DNA from: Cryptomeria japonica
Lineage: Eukaryota > Streptophyta > Pinopsida > Cupressales > Cupressaceae
Direction: 5' to 3'
Assembly: GCF_030272615.1 (NCBI RefSeq)
Contig: NW_026728915.1
Span: 388,501 to 452,500 of the forward strand
DNA length: 64,000 nucleotides
Shown here: one piece after another, positions 34,661 to 46,677 of the stretch
Layout of the letters: every line of letters begins with the position of its first letter
Position numbering within the stretch: the stretch's first letter is position 1
Program-made: the position numbers and the translations under genes
The notes under the pieces: model-generated
Seen by the model: the letters and a program-made list of their open reading frames with translations, nothing else
The model's database searches: none
Told to the model about the DNA's origin: nothing

Positions 34661-34937
34661 GGTTGCGCATTTTTTGCACTTTTAAACTATCCTATTCCTA
34701 GCGCATTTATTGCTCCTAAACATGCATTTATGACAAAACTCGAAATGCATGAAAGTACGAGGAGGTTTTCGGCTACTTACCGGCTCTCCTGCATCGGCTG
34801 GTCGCTGGAATCGGCGGACACGGTCGAATCTATGAATGAATGCCATCGCTGCTGACTGCTGCTGCCCTTTTCTCGCTCTACACTATGATCTTCTAAGGGT
34901 GTGGATGACAATGAGGATGTTTTTTGCCCGTGGCCTA

Positions 34938-34946
34938 TCTTATAGC
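34938..34946 (-). promoter_or_regulatory. Possible TATA box of the antisense gene
   Basis: Reverse strand CTATAAGATA, about 90 nt upstream of the exon 1 ATG and inside the element, outside the LTR. Confidence 0.45.
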
Positions 34947-35176
34947 CTACCCTAGCCCTGGCCTTCATTTCCCGAGTCAGTCTTTCTCATCCCGTGACTT
35001 TGTCACTTCATTCGCTCAATCCATTCTAGCCTCTCTTTCTTATCGAGAGATTGTCTGCAATCTTTTCCGACATTTTCATCCAATCTCTCGAGGGGGCATA
35101 TCATTCCCATCCTGGGGCAACTCTGTATCAGTGCATCTTATCTTCTTTGAAACAATGCGACAAGCCGCATTGTCTG

Positions 35177-35190
35177 AAAGAGGGGCAAAA
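35177..35190 (+). other. Polypurine tract
   Basis: GAAAGAGGGGCAAAA immediately before the 3' LTR. Confidence 0.85.
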
Positions 35191-35982
35191 TGTAGACACT
35201 CAAAATTGTCATGTCTAATTAAATAAATATTTTATTTATTCAATTATCTAAGCCTAATTCTTCTATTAATTAAATAAATTTTTATTTATTTAATTAATTC
35301 ATTTATCCTCTTCTAGCCTTATTTCTCATTTAAATAAATACATTTATTTATTTAAATTATCCCTTTCCTAAATTGAATAAATATTTTATTTATTTAATTG
35401 CCCTACTTCTACTATTAATTAAATAAATCTTTATTTATTTAATTAATTCATTAGCTTTTTCTACACATGACACATGTCATTCATCTCTTAATTCATACAC
35501 TACCTACCCCTTTCATTATTTTGGTATTTCTTTTACCTACCCTCTAATCCTAGCCGACCTCTCTTTTTACACCTCTCAATCTTAACCCTCCATTTCTTAT
35601 TGTGTCTTCTATTTAAGGAGATGCTTTCTTCATTGTCAAACCCTAATGGCTAATGACACATCCTAATGATCTTTCATGCAATTTGGCTACACTACAATTC
35701 CACTTGCAACCACATTCCGTTCTTTATTGAGCTCTTGTGCATACAAAAATCTGAGAGGAAGCATATCAAACAAGATCAATGGAGATAGGAAGAATGGAGA
35801 TCAAAACCCTATTGGACATGTGATGGTATAATCTTTATGATTTTGAGTTATTTTGCATTGTCTTAGGTTATCTTCATATGTTATGGTGGATCTTTGTTCA
35901 TTGTTAGGCTAGGGTTTGGTGGTTGAATCCATTTTAGTCTTTCAATATTGTTGTTATTTGTTATCCATTTTCACCATATACA
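35191..35982 (+). repeat. 3' LTR, 792 bp
   Basis: Partner of 19615-20406; 788 of 792 positions identical by direct reading. Confidence 0.97.
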
Positions 35983-35987
35983 GCTTG
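35983..35987. repeat. Target site duplication, right (GCTTG)
   Basis: Partner of GTTTG at 19610-19614. Confidence 0.75.
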
Positions 35988-36884
35988 TAATCAAAAAAAA
36001 AAAAGCAAGTCCTCATATTTATAGCATGTGGGTGAAAATGGAAGTTTTTTTTTGCAATCTCAAGCAATTATATATTTACCTAACAATGGAAGCTTCAATT
36101 ATATAGAACAACGACTCCCTATGGGCTCAAAACGCAAAAGTTTTAGTCTCATTTTTTATTGTCTTTCATGTTAAGAAAGTATATGTCCATTAAATGGATT
36201 GCCTCTAATAAATGCCCAATCTCATTTCATCTAGTCATTCATAATTGCACCGATATACTAACTAGTGATACAAATTTGCAATTTTAAGGGTAGCAACTCA
36301 AGGAATGCAAATTAATGCCAAACTTATTTTCATTATGAAACTGAAATAGATATCATATTATTATTTCTAAAACTACTCTTACATTTTTCCAGTCAAATGC
36401 TAATCACCTGCATTGCTTAATTGTTTTGAAATGAACAATGCGGGGACAGGGAGAGTTAAGAACATATGAATCACTTTTCATGCTTTGTGGCAAGAAAAAA
36501 AGAGAAATAGCTTAACCCATTCTCCTCTAGAACTCTCAATGCTTCCAATGGAAATTATTTCTCATATTTTATATGAAAGCTTCCATAGAATTTATCTTCT
36601 ATAAAATTTGTTCATCATTTTTTTTTGTATTTTTTCTTTTAAAAAAGAAGTTTTTTTTTGCATTGTCCACAGCAAGTGACTCAAAGTATCATCTTCTAAA
36701 TAACAAGCTCAAAGATCCAATTTAGTCAATTAGATCACATAAAAATCTCCACAAGACTACTCTTAAACTCAAACAAAATATAAAGTACTAGCTGAAAGTC
36801 ACATTTAATATCACTTTTTTTAAGTGAAAAACTAAAATGAGTTTTGGTTTAATTGTAATTATTGCATGAACATTTTGATGTTTT
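35988..36884. other. Anonymous AT-rich DNA
   Basis: Poly-A runs near 35993 and 36650; no frame of note. Confidence 0.5.
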
Positions 36885-37240
36885 TTATTATATAAGCAGG
36901 GAAACAACTCTTAACCGAGAATGAAAAAGAGTTACAAAGTTAAATCTTCAGGCAAAGAAAAGCCACCCAGAGACCAAACAAAAAACAGAGTCCACCCTTC
37001 AAAAATAATAAAAAGTTTCATAGTTTTGTAGCTATTTCTACACATCCTAACTAACTTCCAGCTTCTATACTTATCATCCCCTTTAAAAAAATCATTAGTA
37101 ATCCTCCTACTTAAAGTCTTACTAAAAACACTAGTAGAGAGCATATTGCTAAGAGTTTTATCAGTCCTATAATAGTAAGAGTTAACATTAAAGGGTATGC
37201 AGACCCAACATAGCATCCTTAAAATGACCATCAATAAAAA
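36885..37240 (-). mobile_element. LINE 3' tail (reverse)
   Basis: On the reverse strand the sequence passes GTTTGGTCTCTGGGTGGC, GATTTAACTTTGTAA and TATAATAAAAAACATC, an end resembling plant LINE 3' regions. It is about 80-85% similar, by eye, to the opposite-strand copy at 42195-42440. Confidence 0.5.
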
Positions 37241-37285
37241 AAGTACAAAAAAACTAGAGAGAATCTAATCTTTCTTGAGTAGGTT

Positions 37286-39240
37286 TCAGTCATGTTGGAG
37301 TCTTCCAAGATTGCATTCTGAAGTGTCCATCTTCTCCTCGTCATCATCTATAGTGTGATCCATATGGCCCTGCTTCTTCAACTTCTTCTTGTTCTTTTTA
37401 ATCCTCCCTTTACCAGAAGTCATGCCCAATACAACACTCTTCATAACCCCATCCATAATGTAGCAAAGGGAACTTAAGGCATCACATAGGATTTGAATCG
37501 TCAAATTATTTTCCTCATTCTTCATCTTAAGGGTAGCAACACTCTCCTTCAGCTCATGTAAATTCTCTTCCAGATTCTTGTTGTCGTCCATCTTAGTAGG
37601 GTATTCCTAGGAATAGGGGACCATCTCCTCATCACCCGACAAATTAGGGACCTTAGGGTTGTGTTCCTTAGTATCTGAGTCTGCCTCAGCCTCATTTATC
37701 TCATCCCATCTTCTTCCATTTCCTCTTTGAAATTATCTTTGGGGTTGTCCTCCTCCTCTTGGAAATCCTCATCCTTAGTATTGTCAACAGAGTTATGGTC
37801 CTCCTCTAGATCACAAATTTCCTCTAGAATTTTAACATTGCACTGGTTATCAGCTTTTTTAATTTCCTATTTTCTTTGCTTAGCCCAGAGCCTAGCTGAC
37901 CTCCTTTCCCAAGAACTGCAATCAATTTTTTCTTGCTCCAAAGTTTTTTCCTCCTCATCTTCTTAAGAGTGCAGGTCTAGGTCTATGGTGATAATTTTAC
38001 TAATTGACTCTTTGTTGGTTTTTTTATCTTTAAGTAGGGAATTATGGGCAGTTTCTAGCTTTCTTTTATCAGGTTTCACATTTAGCAGGGCAAGTTCTGG
38101 GGACTCTTCATCGAGGATAGAAAGGGTATGTTTTCCTCTATTCTTAGGTGAGGAGGTGCAACCGAGTGAACATTGAGACATAGGGTTAGCTAGAAAAATC
38201 TTGGAGGATTTACCATGATCTTTCTAAGAGTTTTTCTCATTCCCAAGCATAGGGTACAGACTATTGAGGCTTGGGGAGTGGTCCACAACAAACTTGTAAA
38301 TTAGATAGATAAGGCCTTGGTGTAGTGGGGGGTTAGCACCATTTTGAATGCAGAACTCTAAGGAGGAGAACATAAAGAAAAGAAAAATGATATTCTCCCC
38401 AAAACTTGTATAGTAGATAGATAAGGCCCTGGTGTAGTAGGGGGTTAGCACCATTTTGAATGCTAAACTCTAAGGAGGAGAACAAAAAGAAAGTCAAATT
38501 GACTATCTCTCGATGACTAATATGGTTAAGAATACTAAAATGATAACCGTGCATAATAGTATATCTACCTTCAAGCGTAAAATACTTCATAACATAATAG
38601 CTAACAATAGAGAATAGTTTAGGTAGAGCCAAGCAACCATACTCATTCTGAGTTGCCTCCAGTTTCTCCCCTTTCTCGAAGATTCTTTTTCATTAACCCT
38701 TTGTAGTCTCCACTACTGCATCTTTACACCCATTCACCATCGTTCAGCAAACCAGTGACCTTTGTGATGTAATCCAGCATAACAGTGAAGGAAATCCTCC
38801 CAATAGTCACAATGCCATTTTGCCAAGAGTTGCAGAATCTGGCCATCAGATCTTAATTGTAACCCTTCACCACCAAAAATAAGGGGGTAAAACTAGCATT
38901 CTGAAACAACTTCCAAATCTCCTCATTGTCGCGAATCCCATCACAATTTTTAGGCTAAGTTCTCTTAAGAGGCCCCTCCATGTAAGAATAAGGACAAACA
39001 AAGCGCAGATTATCTCTATGAAAGTGACCCAAGAAACAGCTCAGGTTCTTCACTATCGCAGGAAAACATAAAGAAATATTTCTAGAAAGGTCATTTTTTA
39101 ACTCTTTCACACCATTTTCATCACATGTGTGATTTCCTTTCCAATCATTAAACTTTAAGGCTCCACAAAAATTAAAAACTCCACCTTTACTTCTAACAAA
39201 AACCGAATCTAAAAAGATACATTCAAAATCATGAGCCTTA
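37286..39240 (-). pseudogene. Unidentified broken ORF(s) downstream of the LINE RNase H
   Basis: Order on the reverse strand: EIWKLFQNASFTPL, ARFCNSWQNGIVTIGRISFT, DYITKVTGLLNDGEWV (about 38930-38730); LPKLFSIVSYYVMKYFTLEG, VNLTFFLFSSLEFSIQNG, LLHQGLIYL (38630-38300); a Lys/Ser/Glu-rich stretch (38230-37960); and a coiled-coil-like, highly charged end (37591-37286). Stops and frame changes throughout. The middle resembles transposon-associated proteins I have seen in plants, but I cannot name the family. It may be one decayed protein. Confidence 0.4.
38291..38495. repeat. 112-bp tandem duplication
   Basis: Copies begin at 38291 and 38403 (aacttgta..agatagataaggcc). It duplicates part of the ORF, so two LLHQGLIYL-type blocks appear. 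Confidence 0.8.
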
Positions 39241-39479
39241 GTTCCTCTTTAGATCCATGTCATCACCATAATACATAGTCCAAATGGAAAAAGAACATGT
39301 AAGCATAAAGCTCCAGATCACCCAAACCGTACCCATCGTAGTGTAGGGGCCCACATAATTTTTGAAAATTTGAAAAAAGGTGGTCATGTAGACAAAAACT
39401 GAAAACCCAACCGTTAAAACCCTTATTGATATCCAACCTTGTCTCCTTGTTTTCCCTTAAGCCTTTCATGAGAAAGAAT

Positions 39480-41530
39480 CTCTTTGATCTCCTTACAAAT
39501 TTCACTAAAGTTAAAAAATGTCCAATCTGCTCTACTCACACCCTGATTGGCAATAATGTTAGCAGCCATATTTCCTTCCCTGTAGGTATGTTGAAAATTA
39601 ATGTTCTAAAAAAGATTAAGGAGACATTTAAACTTGTTTATAATTCCTCTGATCTCCCAGGGGGAGAAACAGAGTTATTAAGACATTCAATAATCAGCTT
39701 TGAATCTCCTTCTAGGATTACTTTCTTCATCGAATTATGTTGAATCCTAGAGAGGCCCATCCAGGCTATGATAGCTTCATCTCTATTATTCATACCAATA
39801 TCCAAATTGGTGCCAAATACTTCAATCAACCTTCTCCTCGATCTTCGATTAAGCCACCTACCCCAAATAAACCAGGGTTACCTTTAGAGAAGTCATCAAA
39901 ATTACACTTGAACCAACCCGAATTTGGAGGGAGCCAAGTGCAACATTTTCTCAGTAACAAGTTATTCCATTTGAGCTTCAATAAGTTATGTTGAATGCCC
40001 CATTTTTGTCTTAAGTGTAGGTCCAACTGAGTAGGTGAGACCTTAGAGATAGCTTGGGAGCCCGCATTGACATTCTCTCTCACCTGTTGTTTTATGATGT
40101 TGGTGAGAACATTATTGTTTCTCCTTTCTTCTCCAAAAACTCTGTTATTTTGTTCCTTCCAGATGTTCCAAGCTATAATTGGGGGAATTTAAAGCCACAA
40201 ATTCTTAGCAAGAGGGTGAGAGTAGGGGCTCATAGTCCACTAAATCATGAAATTTCTCATGTTTTTGGGATGGATCCAATTAATTTTCAAATCCTTCAGT
40301 ATAGCCTCCCAAATTTCTTGAGCATAACTACAATGTAGAAAAATATGGTCTATACTTCCATGTCCTTATAACAAAGCTCACATTTTTTGGTGAAGGAGAA
40401 GCCCCTCTTGTTAAGATTATCAATAGTCATATTGCTCCCATGAGTTGTAGCCCACCAAAAATAGCTAATTTTAGGAATTAGGCCTTTTATCCAAATTTCT
40501 TTCCAGTTGAAATTCTTTATATTATCTTCCTCCATATCTTGGTAAGTCTATTTGATAGTGAAGGTACTATAAGAATTGATTTTCCATATCCACTCGTCCT
40601 CTGTATGAGAGGAAAAAATGAAATAGTCAGGTAGAAGATCTAAGAGATCCTTAGCCTCCATCATAATTTGATCTTTAACCTTTACTAGAATCTCATAACA
40701 GTTAGTGATAGTCTCTGTCATATTTTTCTAGGCATCGCTCTCCCCTTGCCACACAATGTAGTCATGAACTTTTAGCCCGTAGCATCTACTTAGGAAGGCA
40801 TAATTGTTTCTAAGATGTGGTAGATCAAAGAGAGCCTCATGGTGCACCCAAACATCTTGCCAGAAGTTAGTTCTTTCCCATTTCCTATAATCATTTTTCC
40901 ATTCTTTTTTATGAACTTTCTAGTTTTAGCAACATTATTCCAAATGGAGGAACCAAAAGGTAGCTCCTTTAAGTTTATAAACTTATCAAAACTCTTAGTA
41001 TGAAGGTATTTAGCACCCAAAATGATATTCCAATATTTCACCTCTTCAGATAACTGTCATCTAATTTTAGTTAACAAGGCTCTATTGAAGGTTTTGATTT
41101 GCCTTATACCAAGTCCCCCCTCCCTCATAGGTCTGCACACTTTCTCCGCAGCAACTAGGGATATTCTATTTCTTTCTTCAGTGCCTAACAAGAGGAACCA
41201 TTTTTAGATTCTTTCAATCTTTTCAGCCACAACCCCAGACACTTTAAAAAAGGAAAGGTAATAGATAGGTAAATTTTGTAGACAAGATTTAACCAATTTT
41301 CATTTGCTTGCCATACTGAGGAGCTTCCCTTTCCAACTAGCCAACATCCTATGGAATCTTTCAGGAATACCATTCCAAAAGACCAAGGAAGGGGCTTTAG
41401 AGATGAGGGGAATCCCAAGATAAGAGTTAGGGAGTGGAGCAATTTGGCAAGATAAGATGGTAGAAATTTCAGCTTGAAGGGTGGGGTTAACATTCATGCG
41501 AATAGCTTTCTCTTTTCATAATTAATATAA
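39480..41530 (-). pseudogene. LINE ORF2, C-terminal RT, zf-RVT and RNase H
   Basis: Reverse strand, several frames. RT thumb: LPNSYLGIPLISKAPSLVFW and HRMLASWKGKLLSMASK (41497-41300). GGLGIRQIKTFNRALLTKIRW-like stretch near 41100. GSSIWNNV and MIIGNGKE (41041-40790). zf-RVT: IWIKGLIPKISYFWW, DNLNKRGFSFTKKCELC (40535-40350). RNase H: GWFKCNFDDFSKGNPGLFG (40083-39826), VILEGDSKLIIECL (39829-39638), ANIIANQGVSRADW (about 39560). The endonuclease and catalytic RT core are missing upstream. The first RNase H Asp region reads NFDDFS where NFDG(A/S)S is usual. Confidence 0.8.
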
Positions 41531-43725
41531 TGGTCAGAGATTTGAGCATAATTTTCCAGGATTATTTTGCAATGCTTAGCCTCAAAGACATAAGATTCTC
41601 CAAATATTATGTATCATCCACAAATTGTTGGTGGGTAATAGGATTGAGAGTGGAAGTAGCCATGGCCCCTTTGAGATAGCCAATCATTCTCAGTTTTGAT
41701 GTTACTATGGATTATCAATGGATACAATGTGGAATAATTACAAGCTATGATATAACAAAAGTGACACATATTATACAACTTATATTGTTTAATCATGGAT
41801 CAATACACAATAAATATAATTTCTAGAGGTACGACCATCATGAGTTATGTTTGAGATACAACTGAGTCATTTTTGTACACAAGAAGGAACAATGTAATAA
41901 GATACACTTGTTTAACTTTATTTTATATATATATATTTTGAATAATATTATTATGTATAATTATACTAAAATTTTATGGTTATGTGAATAATGCTAGCAT
42001 TAGACACATTATGAATACAATGAATAAATATTGTATTGTGTGAGATATAATTTTTAAACATTTGAGTATCAAATTATTGAAGGAATTTATTTTTTTCTTT
42101 TGTTTAGACTATAGGAATTTGGTATAACACCCCTATAAAATGTAGTGCACCTGCTAAAATTTTAAATGTAATCGGTGACGCTACTACAATGTGTACTCCA
42201 ATGTTAGCCTTTAGAAATATGCTCTCTATTGGTGTGTTTATTAAGACTTTAAATAGTAGGATTACTGATGATGTCTATAAGTGGGACGATAAATGTAGAA
42301 GCTAGAGGTTAGTTAGGATTTGCAGAAATAGCTACAGAACTATGAAATTTTTCAATTATTTTTTATGGGTGGGCTTTTTTTTTTGTTTGGTCTCTGGGTG
42401 GTTGTTCCTTGCCTAAAGATTTAACTTTGTAATTGTTACCAAAATTTTTGCACTAACTAAATTTTGGTGGCCTAAACAGGCCTTACACATTGCAATTGAA
42501 GAAAGGTACACAATGTTTTTTACAAATTCTCCAATTTTACACATTATGATTTCAACGTTGAAGTTATTTCATTATGCAAGTAATTTTTTAGAAATGCCAA
42601 CAAAAAGATTGCATAGAAATAGCTCTTTTATTTACAAGAATGTGTAAAGTTTATCACACAAGCCATGTAAATATCCAACTAAGCTATAGGCATACATTCT
42701 CATACATCTATGTAGACAAACTATATAAATAGAATAAAGAATGAGATTATAGAAGGGTGACCCATCATTGCCTGGAATGACGAGCCAATTCTTGAAGAAG
42801 TTGTTGGTCTTCATCCACTCATCTATTTTCAGCTCCTTCTGCTCCTAGTCCATCACTACCTACAAGAGATTTGAAAAAATGATGATTAGAGCAATGAGGA
42901 TAACCATAATGTCATACTCAAACTCAACAGAATATATAGTGTATCTGCATAGAGATACCCAAACATATGTCTACAACTATCAAGATATCAAATATAGGAG
43001 AGAAGAGAATTAGTGCAGAAAGTAAGGTGCCATGAAAAAAAAAAAAACTATCATGTTTTCTCTAACATGTTTATTTCATTTGCAAATAGAGGATTTCACT
43101 CATGTCTATCATGTATGTGGGTTAAAATGGGCTCCCGAAGGGGTTGAGCTCAACATACATGTCACTATTTAGGGTGACATTAGCCAACTATCAAAATACT
43201 GAGTACACCAAGCCATGATCTCACATGATATCATTAAATGATAGAAAGGGAGTGTCATCCAATGACAGAATGAAAAAAACATGTACTCAATGCATTCAAT
43301 AGTCAATAGATTATTGATATCATCATATGAGTAGGGGAAATATATGAAATCATAATAGGGCAAGGAACAATGAAAAAGATCCTTTAGAACAATCAGGTTA
43401 TAAATAAGGTCATTATATGGAAAAGGCATCATAGGATAGTGTATTTATGAAGATAGTCAAAGCCTAGAAGATGTCAAGCCATGGAGCCTATAATAGTAAA
43501 AAAGAGTGCTTGCACCCAGAACTTTGATAGTAGTACCAAAGATGCAAAGATTCATTTTGTTATATCACTAGAAGGCACATGAGAAGTACTTATTTATGAG
43601 TTATATAGTACATAGCCATTAAGGTCATTTCAGTCCTGAAGATTGCATAATGAGTAATTGCACATCATTGTTGACAGTTAAGAAAAAATAGCCCATCATT
43701 CAGGATAGATCAAAAAGTGCACCCA

Positions 43726-43760
<35 letters not shown>

Positions 43761-44064
43761 ACCCTTAGCACGCAGTCATAGTAAGGTCAATAAGAGCCAT
43801 CATGCCAAGCCTATCACAAAAACTCAACTATCAAATTCTATTTTGAGGATTATTAATGACTTTAAATTTTTGACAAAGACGATTTGGAAAACTAGGGAAA
43901 GAGAAGCCAAAGTATCAAATCCATTGATGTCCATGCCATAAGGATACACTCATTTCAAAAAACAGTGAATATGTTGTCCCAAGAATGCAGTAAAAAATAT
44001 AGTCATACTGTTTTTGTTGTTTCTAAGAAACCCAAATCTTTGTTTCTAAAATATAGTCATACTA
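41531..44064. other. Anonymous DNA with a LINE-tail copy and a (TA) run
   Basis: No coding frame supported. Contains the LINE tail at 42195-42440 and (TA)n at about 43728-43756. Confidence 0.5.
42195..42440 (+). mobile_element. LINE 3' tail (forward copy)
   Basis: Runs from AATATGCTCTCTATTGGTG to AAGATTTAACTTTGTAAT; inverted partner of 36931-37180. Confidence 0.55.
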
Positions 44065-46662
44065 TGATTGTGAAATGATATGTCTTATTTCAAAACAAGA
44101 CTTATTTTTAAATAATAGGTTTAATATGAATATTGATCGTAGATTTATACGTTCTTTGTAGATATGTGTAATTGGATGAAATATTGTACTTATGTGTTCA
44201 CTTTTGTATTTTGATAATAGTATATATATATGTGTGTGTGTGTATGTATGACTTTGAATATTGTTTTGATCATATACATGTATATATGTATATAATTATG
44301 ATATATATATATCTAATTATCAGGAAATTGAATTACTTTACTTCATGTATTTTGTTTTTATATCTATATATATACATATGCATATATATAATCATTTGAT
44401 ATTATCTATACATATATTATATATATTATTCTGGCGAACTTTTTAAATAGCATGTTATTATTAACAAAGCATATCATATAGTGCAAAGGGGAGTCGATGA
44501 GTAGTATCTACTATGCATTATAACAAACACATTATGTTTGTTTTGAACAAGGACTATGCATTGTATCAAACTCATTCAGTTCAAGTGGGATACAGACTGT
44601 GTATCGTTAGTAGTCAGCACTACGTAGTAAAATCCATTGGCCATGGGCCATGTGAATTGCTCGACGTGCCAATGGTTATGGATGGGTGGAAAGGTAAAAC
44701 AGTGATGGAAGTGGGGTGTAAGCTTAAAATGAGGAGATAACATAGCATGCAATTAGAATAAATATGGACTATTGGTTGGTAAAAAAAAATAACAATCGAC
44801 ATAGCCAGAAAGAAAACAAAAAGAATACAAGAAGATAAGAAGGAAGGTAGAGAGGAAGAAAATGGATGCAGTCAAGGAATTTCGACAGAAGAATTGGTGA
44901 ACATACGATGACAATCTGCTGATATTTGGTTCTGAATTCATAGGTAGGCTTTCTTTTGAATGGTATTTTATTGAGGACTTTTTAAGAAACAAAGTTGGTT
45001 TTTTTTTGGATAAAAAATTGAATGAGGTTTAGTTGTAGGAAAATTAGAATCAGAAGTCTTTAAATTTGGTGTATGAATTCATTTTGTTTGGTCTCTCTCT
45101 GATGAAGTTCTAAAAAATTGAATCATTGTTGTATCTATAACATATATTTTAGATCTTAAAGTATTTATCTATATGATGTATTCTAGGGATAAAAGCAATA
45201 TAGATGTAACATATATATACACGTGAATTAAATGAAAGAAATGGTTTTTCAATATAAACTTCGGTAACCCTCTTTAGATCTTGTAAAAAACACCATTGTA
45301 GAAGAGTAAACTTGATTTGAAAATAATTCAAAGATTAGAGATTAGAACTCTAAAAATATGAAATAGTTGATGTTATTTGAAACATGTGGAAATAATGACT
45401 ATTGTTAGTTTGTGTTCTTACCATAGGGAAATCATGAAACATAGAAGATGATATCATAGAAAAGAATTAGAGTCTTAGTTTTTAGATTTTTGATTATGAG
45501 AATCCTGTCCATTGGCATCAAATACAAAACTTGAGGAAAATTATATATATACATAAATATATTAAGGAAATATTTCTCTAGATTTATTGATAAACATAAG
45601 TATAAATCTTAGAAATTAGACTACCAAACCATCTAGAAATAAATAAGAGGATAGAGAACTTGTGTGTTATAAACTTTGAATTTGAACTACAAAGAAGATG
45701 AAATACTAGTGTAAGGATTTATTGAATGTTGAACCATATTTTGATTTTGTGAGAAATAGATAGAAAGAATGTGTACTCATAGCTTCTATTTCTGCATTTT
45801 ATAATCATGTATATGCCAAAATATGCATACATGTGTTACACTTTCTTGTTTTTAAATTAGTTGTTAAGTGAAAAATGAAAGATTGTCTTCCTTTTAAATT
45901 ATTTTGATGTCTTATGATCAATAGGAAGACTATATATGTTAGGATAATATAGTATGTGTTTATGGGGAAAGTTACCTTTCGAGACGGGTTCCGAATGTGG
46001 AATTATAGAGAGAATAATTTTCTTTTCCAACCTATATTTTATTGCTATGCATGTAATTATGCTCGACCAGGTAACTTATTGACCATTGAAATAGATGGAT
46101 TTATTTACCCTCTCTACCATATCCTTGATTGATCTTTCTTGTTTCTTAATGGACTTAGAAACAAGAAAATGCATGTCTTTCTAGGCATGCACCAAATTCC
46201 ATCTTGTCTATCGATTTTTTTTTGCTAAGCAATTCATGCAAGGTCTCATATTCTTTATAAAATAAGAATTTTGTGGATGTGTAAGCTTCAAGGTTGAGTG
46301 AAAAAAGTACCTGAATCTTGTTCTAATCTTCATTTCTATAAGATTGCATTGAATATAGCTTTGGATTGAAGATCAATGGACGCATCTTATCCTTTACTTT
46401 GTATTATACTTGTTATTTGAACTTAAGGCATTTGAAAGGCCTGAGTATTAAATGTAGATTTGAATGATGCATAGAATGAATGGAATATTATGAACAACTA
46501 TTTGTAGAAATTTGCATATATTATGATATCATCAGAATGATCATATAGATCTAAGAATATAATAGTTGAAGTAAATAGACTTATTAAAGGATTTATGAGT
46601 TTATTTAAGAATAAAGAGTATTTTATTTTATTATCAAAATTAGAACATTATACGTCTTTACA
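44065..46662 (+). repeat. LTR A of the tandem chromovirus-like array, ~2.6 kb
   Basis: Begins TGATTGTGAAATGATATGTC, ends CGTCTTTACA; aligns throughout with LTR B and LTR C, roughly 90% identical by eye. Contains (TA)n/(TG)n near 44221-44300. Confidence 0.75.
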
Positions 46663-46665
46663 TTT

Positions 46666-46677
46666 TGGTATCAGAGC
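46666..46677 (+). other. Primer binding site A
   Basis: TGGTATCAGAGC, 3 nt after LTR A. Confidence 0.85.

Larger units (their letters stand above)
33954..34780 (-). other. Intron of the antisense plant mobile domain gene (827 nt)
   Basis: GTAAGT at 34780-34775 and CTGCAG at 33959-33954 on the reverse strand; removal joins GAG CCG to GAG TAT in phase. Contains the hairpin array and the inverted 20-bp array. Confidence 0.75.
32005..34846 (-). pseudogene. Antisense plant mobile domain (MAIN-like, PMD) gene, two exons, broken
   Basis: Exon 1 (34846-34781) starts MAFIHRFDRVRRFQ and ends ADAGEP at a perfect GTAAGT donor. Exon 2 starts at 33953 after CTGCAG with EYLPMLE; the join is in phase. Exon 2 carries the PMD core: ERWHSETCTFHLPMGEMTVT, LEDVYRILHIPIDGELI, VTLLQVWAYEHLPI, VIDDIDMVIWRPYLG, YILERQLVDRVCRQFGQIQR. 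A coiled coil (EDLVRERDHLRIRVRDTERE) and a Pro/Gly/Ser-rich tail follow. PMD proteins (PF10536 family, with MAIN/MAIL1) act in nuclear gene and TE silencing when cellular; many copies are TE-borne. Breaks: TGA 33504, a 1-nt frame change near 33371-33385, TGA 33211, TAG 32986, 32608 and 32584. Confidence 0.85.
19615..35982 (+). mobile_element. Complete Ty3-gypsy Tat-type retrotransposon with antisense plant mobile domain gene
   Basis: 16,368 bp. Order: LTR, PBS, 2.35-kb leader, gag, protease, RT, RNase H, second RNase H, integrase, a long 3' region with a gene on the opposite strand, polypurine tract, LTR. The second RNase H after the usual one marks the Tat group, in which extra ORFs between pol and the 3' LTR are known. 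The LTRs have equal length and 4 differences, so insertion is recent relative to everything else here. gag-pol has four in-frame stops and one frame change, and the antisense gene is also broken, so this copy is not autonomous. Confidence 0.95.

Noticed and set aside
36932-37234. 100-codon reverse frame as a protein
   Set aside because: It coincides with the LINE-tail repeat, and the opposite copy at 42.2 kb has stops and shifts in this frame; treated as non-coding tail.
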